Positions 35,101 to 43,814 of a stretch of 64,000 nucleotides of DNA are shown here, piece after piece. The notes below the pieces were generated by a model. The model saw only the letters and a program-made list of their open reading frames with translations, searched no databases and was not told where the DNA came from. The stretch's first letter is position 1; the number at the start of each line of letters is the position of its first letter. The DNA is from Lycorma delicatula (taxonomy: Eukaryota > Arthropoda > Insecta > Hemiptera > Fulgoridae): contig NC_134465.1 of NCBI RefSeq assembly GCF_047948215.1, positions 53,515,841 to 53,579,840 on the forward strand, given 5' to 3'. The position numbers and the translations under genes are program-made.

Positions 35101-35835
35101 CCCAAGATGATCTGATATCAAGCAATGATGAGGCTGCTTACATAGCTAAATATTGAACGAATTAAACATAATGCAATCAGGATACAGAAACTAATATTTT
35201 ATGTCAATTGTAATTTTTTTTTTCATTATTTCATTTTATGCTCTTTCAAACATGGGTCTGTTGAAAGATTTTTTTTGCAGATTGTAAAATTTGATATGTG
35301 TATAGTGTTCAATAACTGATATTTTTTAACTGCAATTCGTGGATATCTGTAATAACACAATCACCTGTTTAGATTGTTAGATATAAAATAACAAAGCAGG
35401 CCCCATGTTATAATATCATGAATAATCTCAATTATTTCATTATCATAATTACTATTTCAAAAAACAATTATCAATTCCAGGAAACTTTTGTAGCTTTTGA
35501 ATTGCATAAATTATTTTAAAAGTTTTATTCACATTTGATTTGAATAGATTGTTTTTATCGAAATTATATTGACCCATCGCAGTGTTTATCTGTAGTGGAT
35601 GGATAACGATATGGCATTTATCATGTATTCAGTAGATTAACAGACAAAGTTCCTCAGTATTTTAAGGTATTAATTGTACTCTATTTATTCATTTTTCACA
35701 GCTGAATATGTTGTAATGCAATTTGGTAGAATCGCTGAAGATGTTTTTACGATGGACTACAGATACCCTATGTGCACGTTACAGGCATTTGCTATAGCAC
35801 TTAGCAGTTTCGATAGTAAACTTGCTTGTGAATAA
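14972..35835 (+). CDS. ktub: Tubby-like protein (king tubby), 3' seven exons, 5' end not found
   Basis: Joining 14972-15079, 17386-17534, 19863-20030, 25323-25550, 29155-29272, 31567-31719 and 35702-35835 gives about 350 continuous residues ending in TAA. Every junction has AG before the exon and GT after it, and the codon phases agree. Tubby proteins bind PI(4,5)P2 at the plasma membrane through a C-terminal beta-barrel around a central helix, and act in ciliary and GPCR trafficking and neuronal signalling. Seen here: the acidic Ser/Thr/Pro-rich linker, the barrel beginning near [20 protein letters not shown], a basic GRKRKK stretch, a GKLRSN segment whose K and R match the lipid-contacting pair of mouse Tubby as I recall it, and both family signatures ([14 protein letters not shown] and [16 protein letters not shown]). 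The first exon starts inside a codon, so the N-terminus lies further 5'. Introns are 1.9-5.3 kb and rich in transposons. The ktub assignment rests on similarity to Drosophila king tubby, including the YDGP(L/M)QF and (V/I)GN(L/I)D segments. Confidence 0.96.
15118..15450 (+). repeat. dispersed repeat in the first tubby intron
   Basis: Begins at CTTCCTTGTACGAAGTAAAG, just after exon a, and runs through ATATCTAGTTGTGCACCTCC and TTGATTGCAATC to ACATCGGTTTGAATCC. It is the inverted counterpart of the copy at 570-1,090. The 75-codon open frame here is not supported as coding. Confidence 0.6.
15870..16900 (-). mobile_element. Tigger/pogo-type (CENP-B/DDE_1) transposase remnant
   Basis: Broken - strand frames follow the Tigger transposase in order. 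[12 protein letters not shown] (near 16,700) corresponds to the first catalytic motif, with Asn where Asp is expected. Then come [26 protein letters not shown] and [40 protein letters not shown], and near 16,000 [14 protein letters not shown] from the acidic C-terminus. Many stops and shifts mark an old, dead copy in the first intron, antisense to tubby. Confidence 0.72.
17386..17534 (+). CDS. ktub: tubby exon b (acidic, Ser/Thr-rich linker)
   Basis: This exon of 149 bp follows a long T tract and TTTCAG and ends before GTAATT, a weaker donor than its neighbours. It encodes [19 protein letters not shown] and a low-complexity Thr/Ser/Asn linker ending NNLTE. It completes the split codon from exon a and ends in phase 0. 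The [12 protein letters not shown] stretch parallels the acidic block before the barrel in Drosophila king tubby. The open frame continues past the donor into the intron, so a longer open frame here is not a separate gene. Confidence 0.87.
17690..18460 (-). mobile_element. Tc/mariner-like (DUF4817-type) transposase remnant
   Basis: On the - strand near 17,935-17,815 it reads [13 protein letters not shown] followed in other frames by [13 protein letters not shown] and LPDLTLTG. This is the region around the second catalytic Asp (QDGATxHTA) and the SPDL motif of the family that is better preserved at 26,829-28,168. It lies in the second listed intron. Boundaries are approximate. Confidence 0.6.
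18470..19862. other. rest of intron between exons b and c, no gene seen
   Basis: AT-rich intron sequence with (AAT)n near 18,830-18,850 and a poly(A) run near 19,478-19,496. The small open frames lack splice or homology support. Confidence 0.5.
19863..20030 (+). CDS. ktub: tubby exon c (start of Tubby barrel)
   Basis: This phase-0 exon of 168 bp (56 codons) lies between TTTTAG and GTAAGT. It encodes [19 protein letters not shown] followed by the first barrel strands, with [20 protein letters not shown] and [12 protein letters not shown]. This is among the most conserved parts of the family, and no residue is obviously lost. Confidence 0.96.
20312..20493 (+). repeat. 91-bp tandem duplication
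   Basis: Two adjacent copies starting at TCATCTGAATATTTGGTAGC (20312 and 20403) are identical except for one C/T difference (GTTAGC versus GTTAGT). It is a very recent intronic duplication, or an assembly duplicate. Confidence 0.9.
20745..21090 (+). mobile_element. Penelope-like element remnant (GIY-YIG endonuclease end)
   Basis: The + strand at about 20,850-20,990 reads [11 protein letters not shown], a stop, CYIGQY, and after two stops [12 protein letters not shown]. This matches the spacing YKLxCxDC...YIGQT...RFxEH of the Penelope GIY-YIG domain. Upstream, [13 protein letters not shown] matches the linker. Terminal pieces continue to about 21,090. Dead copy in the intron between exons c and d. 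Confidence 0.68.
21780..22560 (-). mobile_element. mariner-like remnant in intron
   Basis: On the - strand at 21,890-21,800 the C-terminus reads [10 protein letters not shown] then [19 protein letters not shown] before a stop, typical for mariner (the KCVxVxGxYxE block). Upstream pieces are compatible but heavily decayed. Confidence 0.6.
23036..23135. repeat. (TA)n microsatellites around an inverted ACCTTCT/AGAAGGT pair
   Basis: Two long TA runs (about 23,038-23,078 and 23,100-23,132) flank TAGAAGGTAATATAAAAAAT. ATTACCTTCT sits just before the first run, so the first run can fold as a hairpin with a TTACCTTCT/AGAAGGTAA stem. Confidence 0.7.
24140..24420 (-). mobile_element. mariner-like transposase fragment
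   Basis: The - strand reads VDQTWIYQH near 24,350 and [16 protein letters not shown] near 24,250-24,210. These parallel the first-Asp block (GDETWI) and the KVMxTVFWD block of mariner. Badly decayed. No ends defined. Confidence 0.5.
25323..25550 (+). CDS. ktub: tubby exon d (basic motif, phosphoinositide-contact segment)
   Basis: This phase-0 exon of 228 bp (76 codons) lies between TTTTTCAG and GTAAGT. It reads [20 protein letters not shown], then [31 protein letters not shown] and a short variable loop before [17 protein letters not shown] is the basic cluster seen across the family. The K and R of GKLRSN correspond to residues that contact PI(4,5)P2 in mouse Tubby, from recollection of the published structure. 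Confidence 0.97.
25551..26828. other. intron between exons d and e, 5' part
   Basis: AT-rich sequence. A short internal ATTAAAGTAAT repeat lies near 25,720-25,775. No gene or recognised transposon. Confidence 0.5.
26829..28168 (-). mobile_element. nearly complete Tc/mariner element (DUF4817/DDE type) with TIRs
   Basis: CAGGTTGATTCAAAGAAAGG at the left end matches the reverse complement of the right end (CAGGATGATTCAAAGAAACT). The match continues as AAATTTTAAA, giving TIRs of about 30 bp. The 1,340-bp element lies between TA dinucleotides (26827-26828 and 28169-28170), the expected target duplication. The interior encodes one transposase on the - strand. It lies in the intron between exons d and e, antisense to tubby. 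Good TIR agreement suggests a fairly young insertion. Confidence 0.88.
26953..28059 (-). pseudogene. Tc/mariner transposase with broken N-terminal half, intact catalytic half
   Basis: The catalytic half is open for 223 codons (26,953-27,624). It has the first Asp in [12 protein letters not shown], the second in [12 protein letters not shown], and a third in [14 protein letters not shown] count 41 residues between the second and third Asp, a DD41D arrangement. The N-terminal half is fragmented: a helix-turn-helix piece ([20 protein letters not shown], about 27,970), [32 protein letters not shown] and [12 protein letters not shown]. It is broken by frameshifts and by two in-frame stops (27,682-27,684 and 27,643-27,645). 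Such transposases cut and rejoin DNA at TA sites. This copy cannot make full-length protein unless the assembly is wrong. Confidence 0.85.
28171..29154. other. intron between exons d and e, 3' part
   Basis: AT-rich, with a (TA)n run at about 28,988-29,018. No gene seen. Confidence 0.5.
29155..29272 (+). CDS. ktub: tubby exon e (barrel core)
   Basis: This exon of 118 bp follows TTTACAG and ends one base into a codon before GTATGA. It encodes [20 protein letters not shown] and [19 protein letters not shown]. The [11 protein letters not shown] block is a strongly conserved Tubby stretch. The next exon supplies the last two bases of the split Glu codon. Confidence 0.96.
29440..30330 (-). mobile_element. 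mariner-type remnant, second copy of the 12.3-kb family
   Basis: It shares with 12,300-12,960 the left-end block CAAATTGATGTAGRAAAAAA, TCTGTGAGGTTTCTGATTCC, and the right-end TGCAGTTTAAACACTT. It is longer internally. On the - strand fragments such as [15 protein letters not shown] text near 29,760 suggest the second-Asp block, but no frame is intact. It sits in the intron between exons e and f. Confidence 0.65.
30331..31566. other. rest of intron between exons e and f
   Basis: AT-rich and non-coding. AAAAAGTTTCAGGACTG near 30,757 resembles a mariner end. A perfect hairpin is at 31,348-31,392. Confidence 0.45.
31348..31392. repeat. perfect 12-bp-arm hairpin in intron
   Basis: TAGCCCACTCAG (31348-31359) pairs exactly with CTGAGTGGGCTA (31381-31392) around a 21-base loop. 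The GC content is higher than its surroundings. It lies 175 bp before tubby exon f. Confidence 0.75.
31567..31719 (+). CDS. ktub: tubby exon f (Tubby signature 1)
   Basis: This exon of 153 bp lies between TTTTTTTTAG and GTAAGT and begins and ends with split codons that match its neighbours. It encodes [20 protein letters not shown], then [20 protein letters not shown] and [24 protein letters not shown] fits the first Tubby family signature. Confidence 0.97.
32480..33588 (-). mobile_element. mariner (SETMAR/Mos1-related) element with both TIRs, disabled
   Basis: The left end (ATACGAAGCATGTTTTTAAA, then GTACCATTTTGAAATT) and right end (reverse complement ATACAAGGCATGTTTTTAAA) form TIRs of about 35 bp around 1.1 kb. 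On the - strand the N-terminal helix-turn-helix is open from 33,432: [56 protein letters not shown]. The catalytic part is open from 33,007 but shifted, with [19 protein letters not shown] and [33 protein letters not shown] near 32,750-32,710 carries the second Asp. Frames are disrupted. Located in the last tubby intron, antisense. Confidence 0.85.
34380..34960 (+). mobile_element. CR1/jockey-like LINE reverse-transcriptase remnant
   Basis: Broken + strand frames read [18 protein letters not shown], then [18 protein letters not shown] text near 34,510-34,550, and [20 protein letters not shown] near 34,770-34,815. These follow the RT 3' region of CR1/jockey LINEs (LxPNPxKTQ, then a LNxTMRxIxGCLx block). 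The remnant is old, in the last intron, sense to tubby. Confidence 0.6.
35702..35835 (+). CDS. ktub: tubby terminal exon (signature 2 and stop)
   Basis: This exon of 134 bp follows TTTTTCACAG and completes the Pro codon of DSDPEY. It encodes [20 protein letters not shown], then [19 protein letters not shown] and LACE, then TAA. The C-terminal [16 protein letters not shown] matches the second Tubby signature and forms the central helix that fills the barrel. Ending in ACE plus stop is the normal terminus for the family. Confidence 0.97.
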
Positions 35836-36610
35836 TTATGTAATAATGATATAAAAATGTTAAAAAGATATTATTACTGATGGACACGTACAATTTTTCT
35901 GTACAGTATGTAAACGCACCAAGCAAGTTTTGAAAAATATCTGCGTTTCTGTTTAAAATAAAAAGAAGTTGTATATTTTTTTAATAGTAAATAATTTTTT
36001 TTTATTAAATATTATTATACTATCCAATTAATATATTAGAGTTCAGTACAAACCATTTTTAGTTATTTAGTATATTTTTTTAATAATTGTTTATATGTTC
36101 AATATTTATTTCAGTAATATTATTTTGTTCCTCTTTATTTATTAAACTTATTTTTATAAGATCAGTTATAAACAGAAATATATATATATAAGATTGTGCT
36201 TTGTATTATATGCAATATTTATTATGTATATTTAAGAGAAAAAAATATAAATTTTTGTATATATATTTATATATCTATGAGATAATGGTGTTAATATACA
36301 CATAAATGTAAGTATTTATTTATTTATTAGCGAATTTATTTATTTTATACATATCAGGAACATTTACGTTAACAGGATCTAATTATATCATTGTAAAAAT
36401 CATGTAATTAACTGAGCTAACTGGGAGGAGGTAGTAGACTCTGATTCATATCTTGGATAATAAGAGACTTAGCTCATATAAAATTAGAAATTACTCAGAA
36501 TTAATTATGTAACATAAGAGCAAGTTAATTTTGCATTACTATTGATAAAAATATATCTAAATCTAATAAAAATATAGTTTTTATCTATTTGTTCATTATA
36601 TTTCATTTAT
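35836..36610 (+). other. tubby 3' UTR and 3' flank
   Basis: AT-rich sequence directly after the stop codon. An AATAAA hexamer at 35957-35962, about 120 bases past the stop, is a plausible poly(A) signal. Further A/T-rich signal-like hexamers follow, so the true cleavage site cannot be fixed from sequence. No other coding signal is seen. Confidence 0.55.
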
Positions 36611-36613
36611 ATA

Positions 36614-37400
36614 CTAGGCATGGTTTGTAAGCAAGTACTACCATTTTGATACCTGGTTTTTAATCAACAATAGTATTGCCAACCACTGACTTGCTACTTT
36701 AAATGCAGGAACAGTGGTAGTCATTGGGCACCAGGTCATGACTATATGGTACATGATCAATTTCTTCCCAGCTATGATGTGATAAGATCTGTGGGGTATA
36801 ATTTTCCACATGTGGCTGAGCATTGTCATGTAGTAGCAAGATTCCTGTACTGAGCATATCATGCCTTCTGTTTTTAATTACATATTGCATTTTAGTAGCC
36901 CCTGTATATCCCCCCTCCATTTTTATGTGGACTGACATTATTTATATGAACTTCACTTTCTCAAGAGATGTTGTATCTTCATTCCATGGACTGTTGTTTT
37001 GATTACAGTGTAAATGTGAGATATCCATATCTCATTTCCAGTAACAGTTTGGCTTAAAAACAGATCACCTTCATTTCTGTATCCCTTTAGAAAGTTCAAA
37101 ACATTTTTTTTTTTGCAAATCAGTCAGCATTTTTGATACCAAACATGAACACAATTTTAAATAATTTAAGCGTACTGACACAATTTCATAGAAAACACTG
37201 AAATTAAAGGAAATTCATTACATAGTGATAAAATCGTAACCGCCTATTCTCTTAAGACTTTTCCATTAACTCTCTAACCATTCCATCGGATGTAGCTTTA
37301 TCCCCGTGCACTTCACTGTGTCGATGATTTCAGCTGCTTTTGTACCTCTTGCACTTAAGAAATGAATTATAATATGTATTACACAATTGGTCTCAACATT
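36614..37400 (-). mobile_element. mariner remnant, same family as 32.5 kb
   Basis: Begins with GGCATGGTTTGTAAGCAAGT...ACCATTTTGAT, a diverged copy of the 32.48-kb TIR. The - strand reads LLHDNAQPHVENY (second Asp) and YSHDLVPNDYH (third Asp region, Ser-His for Ser-Pro). The HTH end near 37,280-37,400 is decayed. It lies downstream of tubby. Confidence 0.72.
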
Positions 37401-37429
37401 ACAATTATTCTAATAATATTATGTTACAT

Positions 37430-37930
37430 TTTGTTAGTTGTGACAATATCTTTACCGTCATAACCTTGTTGCATGCATGGAGGCATCTGATGGCAAGATT
37501 GATTTTTTCTTTATTACTGGTTCTTCCATCTTTTTATTTGACATATCACTCCCAAATACTTATCCCCTCAAAAACGTGTTCCCTCCATGCATACTTTGTT
37601 CATCTGTGGGTTGTTTTATCTTATATAATGTATGAATTTTGTCTTTCCATTGTTTATATTTAGACCTGTATATTTCATTATTTTAATGAGAACTTTGGTA
37701 ATCTTCTCAAAGGTCTTCTTGGTTACTGCAAAAAGTGACATAATCCGCAAATGCAAGTACATTGATCTTGTTCCTATCTTTATTCCTACATTTGCCTGCC
37801 TCACTTTCTGCAATCCTTCTTTCAACATTATGTTAAGTGGTGACAACAGTCCCATCTCCCTGTCTCACTTCTGTGATTCATTAAGTCATCATTGCAAAGT
37901 TAATTAGATTTTTGGGATATCAAATTTTTC
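37430..37930 (-). mobile_element. LINE reverse-transcriptase remnant
   Basis: The - strand reads GLLSPLNIMLKEGLQKV, VGIKIGT, VLAFADYVTFCSNQEDL and KYTGLNINNGKTKFI across two frames. This is the RT catalytic region, with FADYVT where FADDxx is expected. The second catalytic Asp is replaced, so it is inactive. Confidence 0.65.
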
Positions 37931-38411
37931 CATCTTTTCCCATATTTTCCTCTCAAGGCTTGAAAAATCTGTGAAAAGCATGTGGAGTTCTTTGTTATAT
38001 TCCCAGTATTTGTTTAATTATCTATTTGAGGATTCATTCAACCAACTTATGGTATAAAATAAAAACTTCCTCTATTTGGTATTTATGCTAATAGTAAAAA
38101 TATATAAACATCAACTGTTCATTTTTGCAAAAAATATAACCCATATTAATATATGAAAATAGGAATTCTTTAACATTTTTTTAAAGGAAACTTTAACTAT
38201 ATAGTATTTATTTCGTCAGGCAGATTATTAAAAAATTAGGTCCAAAGTTTACAGAATGAAATATAATTCAGTATTCCCACCATACTGAAAAAAAGTAGTA
38301 AAAAAATTATAAGTAATAGAAACATTTTCTATTATACCAGGTAAGGTACAGATAAGATACATTTTATATTTTAATGGATAATTAAAATTTCATTTCCCAT
38401 TTTCGCCTAGA

Positions 38412-39390
38412 AATTTTCGTATCTAGTGCTAGTAATATCAATTTGTTATACCCCGTACATCCTACATCCCTAACAGTTGGTTTTACATATTCCAAACGTG
38501 GCCTGCCTGCACAATTTTTTCCTTCTAACTGTCCCTCCAATGTTAAAGTGACTATTCCAGGACTGAAGGCTCATTTTGCATGTGCTATTCGGTATTTTAT
38601 ATCGCTCCTGCTTCATCCATCTTTAGTAATTCTACTTCCCAAATAACAGAATTCTTCTACCTCCATAATCTTTTTTCATACTATTTTTACATTCAGTGGT
38701 CCATTTTCGCTATTTCTACTAAATTTCATTACTTTCTTTTTGTTTTGTTTATTTTCATGCAGAAGTTCTTGCATAGGACTTCATCCATGCCATTCATTGT
38801 TTCTTCTAAATCCTTTTTACTCTCAGCTAGAATTACTATATCATCAGCAGCATCTTTATTTTTTCACCTTTTACTGTTACTCTGGATCTAAATTGTTCAC
38901 TTCATTAACTGCTAGTTCTACGTAAAGATTAAAAAGTAACTGGGATAGGGAGCATCCTTGTCAGACACCCTTTCTTATTATGGCTTCTTTCTTATGTTCA
39001 TTTATTACTGTGCTGTTTTGTTCCTGTAAATGTTATTAATCCTTCTATCTCCGTATTTGAACCCTAATTTTTTTTTTAATTCTGAACATTTTATTCCAGT
39101 CTACATTATCGAATTGCTTTTCTAGGTTTATAAATGTAAAGTATGTTGATTTTTTTTTCTATAATCCTTCTACCATTAATCTGAGCCCTAAAATTGCTTC
39201 CCTTGTCCCTATACTTTTCTGGAAACCAAACTGGTTTTCTAACACTTCTTTCACTCTCCTCTCAATTCTTCTGTACAGAATTCTACTTAAGATTGATGCA
39301 TGGCAAGTTACCTGCTCCTGCTTTCTTTGGTATCATGACTACAACACTCTGAAGTCTGATGGAACTTCACCTTTTTCATAAATATTACAA
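38412..39390 (-). mobile_element. RTE-type LINE fragment with internal deletion
   Basis: Aligns to 43,660-44,960 of the full-length LINE. A block of about 290 bp is missing at about 38,557, where CCAGGAC joins TGAAGGCTC. Both the 3' terminus and the 5' half are absent. Reading frames are broken. Confidence 0.8.
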
Positions 39391-40639
39391 AAGGTTTTCC
39401 TTGACTTCACTAGTAGGAGTAGAATGTTACAACATAATTTAAGAAGAGAGGAAATTTTCTCCCTGGCCTTGGATTTCAGGGCATCCAACCATATTCTTTC
39501 AAATCCCTTACCAGAATTTTTAATCAAATAAAACCTGATTCTGAAGATGGTTTACTGAATCCCATTTAGTTACGGTGTTTTCCCCATGATAGTAATATTG
39601 TTCATTAAACAGCCAGTTTCTATGATCAACAGAGTGAAGTTTTTGTAAAGTTCAATAAAGAAAGCAACTGGAAAATTTTCAATTTTCATTATCTTAAGTA
39701 TTGATATAAATAAAACAAATACAGAAAATACAAAATACTTACTTAAATAAGAGTAAAAAATACTTACAAAACTAGTCTTTAAATATTATGTGACGAACTT
39801 GGCGGTTTGGGAGGTGGTTCACGAACTAGAAAAAATATAATTTTCTAAGATTAATGTACCATCTAAAATTATTATTATATGATGTGGTATTTTTTTAACC
39901 TCTAAAATGGAGACAAGATAGCAAACTTAAAAAATAGCACTTGGTCAGCATGATCAACTAAAAAAATAACCAAACTTATTACAGATTAAAAAGTAATAAA
40001 GTTTAAATGCATAACACTAGCATCCCATACATAAAAGTAGGAGTAACAATTGCATAAATAGAAAATTACTTCATACTACAAAACTATGAAATAATGAAAA
40101 CTTACAGGATTTACTGACCCGCTTTGTTTCGGCTTGTCCACTGTAGAATAAAAACAAAAATTACAAAAGATAATGGTGAAAAAATAAACAGTAAAATATA
40201 CTAATGATAAATAATACATGAATGGTATCAAACAGAATGTTAAGTAAAAGGAGAAATGATATTACTCTGACAAATTTATATACAATAAACAGCATTATAC
40301 ATTGTATTCACTGGCAATGATTAAAAAACCTGACCTTACACCGTAAGGTTTAGCCAGTAAATAGGAGTTTATTAATCTCTTAATATTTTTTCTTTCTTTG
40401 GTTCTAATTTTTTTTTATTCTTCCCTTGTTCTTAACATTTTCTTCTTCATAATCTTCTTGTCGTTCTTTTGAAATATATTTCTTCATGTTATCTTTCATT
40501 TCTTGTATGATTGCTTCTTTTTCATTTTTGCTTATTCACCAAATAATCCAATAATAAAAACTGAATATACACCGTAAGGCCGAAATCGAAATTAACATTT
40601 GTAGCCAGTATATAGGAGTCCTCTAAATGCGGAATAGTT

Positions 40640-40735
40640 CACTAAATGCATCTTACCAAATCAGCTGATTTCGAAATAGTGTTCAAGTCCTAGTAAAGTC
40701 AGTTATTTTTACACGGATTTGAATACTAGATCTTT
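40640..40735 (+). mobile_element. SINE family A fragment
   Basis: CCAAATCAGCTGATTTCGAA, GTGTTCAAGTCCTAGTAAAG and ATTTTTACACGGATTTGAAT match the 1.4- and 2.3-kb SINEs. The A-box end and the 3' tail are missing. Confidence 0.75.
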
Positions 40736-40950
40736 CCCTTAAAGTAAACTACTGATGCCGGTTGAACAAAGTAACAGTATCAAAGAAGACCTACATGGTC
40801 AGACAATGTGACTTACGCCACATTGACTTGCCGCTAGTGTGGCAAATTATTCCACCAATGGCTCTTGTAAAGATGAAATTTGACCTGTTTCATATCCTCC
40901 ATATATTCATGAAGATTTGGCATATTGCAATTTTCACCATGGTTGATAAA

Positions 40951-41016
40951 ATGAAGGTTGCTGCAAGGATCACGGAAATATTTGACTATTTCCGTGATCC
41001 TTGCAGCATCCTTCAT
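40951..41016. repeat. strong 30-bp-arm hairpin with 6-base loop
   Basis: ATGAAGGTTGCTGCAAGGAT, then CACGGAAATA, a TTTGAC loop, then the reverse complement ending at 41016. Only one mismatch lies within 30 bp. The arms are much more GC-rich than the surrounding DNA. Weaker pairing may extend outward (TGGTTGATAAA against AAATTAGAACCA). Confidence 0.88.
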
Positions 41017-42439
41017 CGACAAAATTAGAACCACTATGTGAAACAAATTTGCAAATGGTGACATGTAGCAAATGAAATTTACTTTTATGCTGTTATGTGA
41101 CTATTTGCACTTGGGATACGAGTGACTGTTGAAATGTGTTGCATCCCGCAATTAGCTACTTTCAATTATATATACATACTATTTACATAACTTTGCCAAA
41201 TCATAAAGGAACAAGCTTTGCACTGCTTAGGTTGATGTTCGCTAAATTTAGGGACTGATTAAGAAAATATCATGAGTGTTTAAAAACATTTAACTGATAA
41301 ATAATAAAATTACGGAAAAAATTAAAATGATTTAGAATATTTATACAAAGGATTTATTTTACATCTAGAATGCAGACAAGATATGGCGAGTAAAAAAAGA
41401 TAAATACTTATGTGGACTGGGTAGACATAGACGTTGGGCTGGCCGATTTCTCAAATCTATAAAATAAAAACAAAAATATCAGAAGATAATGAAGAAAAAA
41501 AGAATAAAACATACTAATCATAAGTACGTTAATCGTATCATACGGAATGTTAAGTAAAAGGAAAAATTATACTACTCTATGTAAATTTATATCCAATAAA
41601 TAATCTAATAAAATTGCTAAATTTTGTTCCAGCTAAGCCCAAAATTGACAAAATAATAATAAAAAATAAATGAACATAGTAATGACAAATTCAGTGAATA
41701 CTAATCCTTGATTTCCAAATTCAGTGAATAAAATTAAATAAATAAAAATCCTAATTCGATTTTGTTATCGCACAAATTTATACAATATACAAGGAAAATA
41801 ACTTCAAAAAATCTAAATAAATTTATGTAATTCATCAATAGTGAAAATAAAAATATACTTAAGTATGATATCTCAAATAGACTAACTTTCCAAATATAAT
41901 TGTATTTTTTTTTAATGTAATTTTCTTAATAAATTGTTTTTACTTACTGTACAAATTGAAAATAAAAGAAAAAAGGTTGAAATAAAGCACATAATTTAAA
42001 ATTTTTAATTTTTAAAATTAAAAAATTATTAAAATAAAAAAACCAGTAGAGGAAGACAATACATCAGAAATCATAGAATTTTGCAACTCAAGTAATTAAA
42101 TTTCAAACTATGGACACAAAGAAATCAAAATAAGAGTTATAGATGAACAAAAATCAAAATAAGTCCAAAAGGGAAGCTAAAATAAAGAATAGAAGATTTT
42201 GAAATATGGTATTACGGAGATATTGAAAATTAGTGGTCTGATAAACAAAAAATTTAAAATGTGTAGTGGAATCTTGTAAAGACACTACTACATTGGGAGG
42301 ATCGTACTTAAGATATTCAGGTTTAACTATTTCCTGAATAACCAATGGCAAAAATTGTTGTTAAGAATGAGATAAAAGAATGAAGGTAATTAGTACTAAA
42401 ATAGACCAATGGAAACCTTTTAAGGGCTAACATTAGTTT

Positions 42440-42690
42440 TTTTTAAGAATTTTGTGAAATTTCTTTATAGTCCATCTTACTCTACACTGAAAAGTCATCT
42501 AGTCCTGGTGCAGACATTTCACTGGACTTTTATTTTATTGGAGCAGAGAAAGAAGGCTCTGCCAGATTTTCAGCTAATTTTCTAGCAACTGCTTTTTCTC
42601 TTTTCTCACTCTTTGGACTTGGGATTGTGACACCCCACAAGCAGCCTGCTGTTCTTTCTTCACACAACTCGCTATAAAATGTGATTACTT
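42440..42690 (-). pseudogene. helix-turn-helix-like transposase fragment (IS630/Tc-type N-terminus?)
   Basis: The - strand reads AACGVSQSQVQRVRKEKKQL, then LAENLAEPSFSAP, LHQDLDDFSV and VRWTIKKFH in two frames. Insect IS630/Tc-like transposases carry a similar GVSxxTVxRIxKE helix followed by LDDFDxxVIRRxI. No catalytic domain is adjacent. Part of its coding strand is duplicated at about 42,962-42,990. Confidence 0.4.
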
Positions 42691-43814
42691 TTCTCTATCA
42701 AAACTCGAGAAAAGTATAATTACACTAACTTTCTAAATGTAATTGTTTTTGTTTTTTTTTTTTTTTAATTTAATGTTCTTAATAAATTTTATTTACATAC
42801 AAAAAAAAATCAAAAATATTAAACACATTTTAAATTTGTTTGCTGTTTTCATCTAAATGACATATAGCAAACAAAATTCATTCGGTTGCCAGGCAACTGA
42901 TTTGGCATTATATGCCAAAAATTATTCCAAAACACTCTGCAATAAGAAATATCTGTTTTTACACAAGCAGCCTGCTGTTCTTTCTTCACATTTTTTAATG
43001 TGAATCAGGCGTTAATCTTCTTTTTCAGACTTCGGAAATCAATCGCATTCTTGTTTCATAAACTCATACAAACTAATTATAATTTCCTGGGACTGCCGTT
43101 TTAGTTTTTATTGTTTTTTACGGTAGAGTTAAGTTCACTTATAATTATAAAACAGTAAAAATACACAACTCGCTGTAAAATGTGATTACTTTTTTCGATC
43201 AAAACTCGAGAAAAGTACTAAATATAATCAACTAAATCTAAATATAATTGTATTTTTTTTTTTTAATTTAATGTTCTTAATAAATCTTATTTACTTACAA
43301 AAAAAGTTAAAAATATATTTAATAAAACACATTTTTGTTTCTTTTGCTGTTTTCATCAAAATTAAATATGTCTCAATGTTGACCAAGCAACAAAATTCCG
43401 TTGCCAGGCAACTGAATTGCTTGTATCAACAATAATAAAATATTTAAAATATTAAGAAAGTTAAGCTTAGATACAGAAAAAGGATTACTAAAAATCTGTA
43501 AAAAAAAATTAAGATGGAAAATGAAGAAAAGCAAGGTGTGGATCTGAAATGAGTGTAGCTACCCCTATTATTTTTCAAATTTTATATAGCATGTGCTGTA
43601 CTTTTTTTTTGTCTTCAGTCATTTGACTGGTTTGATGCAGCTCTCCAAGATTCCCTATCTAGTGCTAGTCGTTTCATTTCAGTATACCCTCTACATCCTA
43701 CATCCCTAACAATTTGTTTTACATATTCCAAACGTGCCCTGCCTACACAATTTTTTCCTTCTACCTGTTCTTCGAATATTAAAGCGACTATTCCAGGATG
43801 CCTTAGTATGTGGC

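Larger units (their letters stand above)
39780..43440. repeat. zone of diverged direct repeats
   Basis: AATGTTAAGTAAAAGG-centred blocks at about 40,239 and 41,549 lie about 1.31 kb apart, and related blocks recur at 47,885, 50,648 and 53,430. An ATGCAGACAAGRTA block recurs at 39,910, 41,368, 47,720, 50,485 and 53,267. A 507-bp-offset pair, 42,660-42,900 and 43,165-43,430, shares ACTCGCTRTAAAATGTGATT, ATCAAAACTCGAGAAAAGTA and GTTGCCAGGCAACTGA. A segment at 42,059-42,205 matches 46,963-47,105. No satellite family is recognised. Confidence 0.6.
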
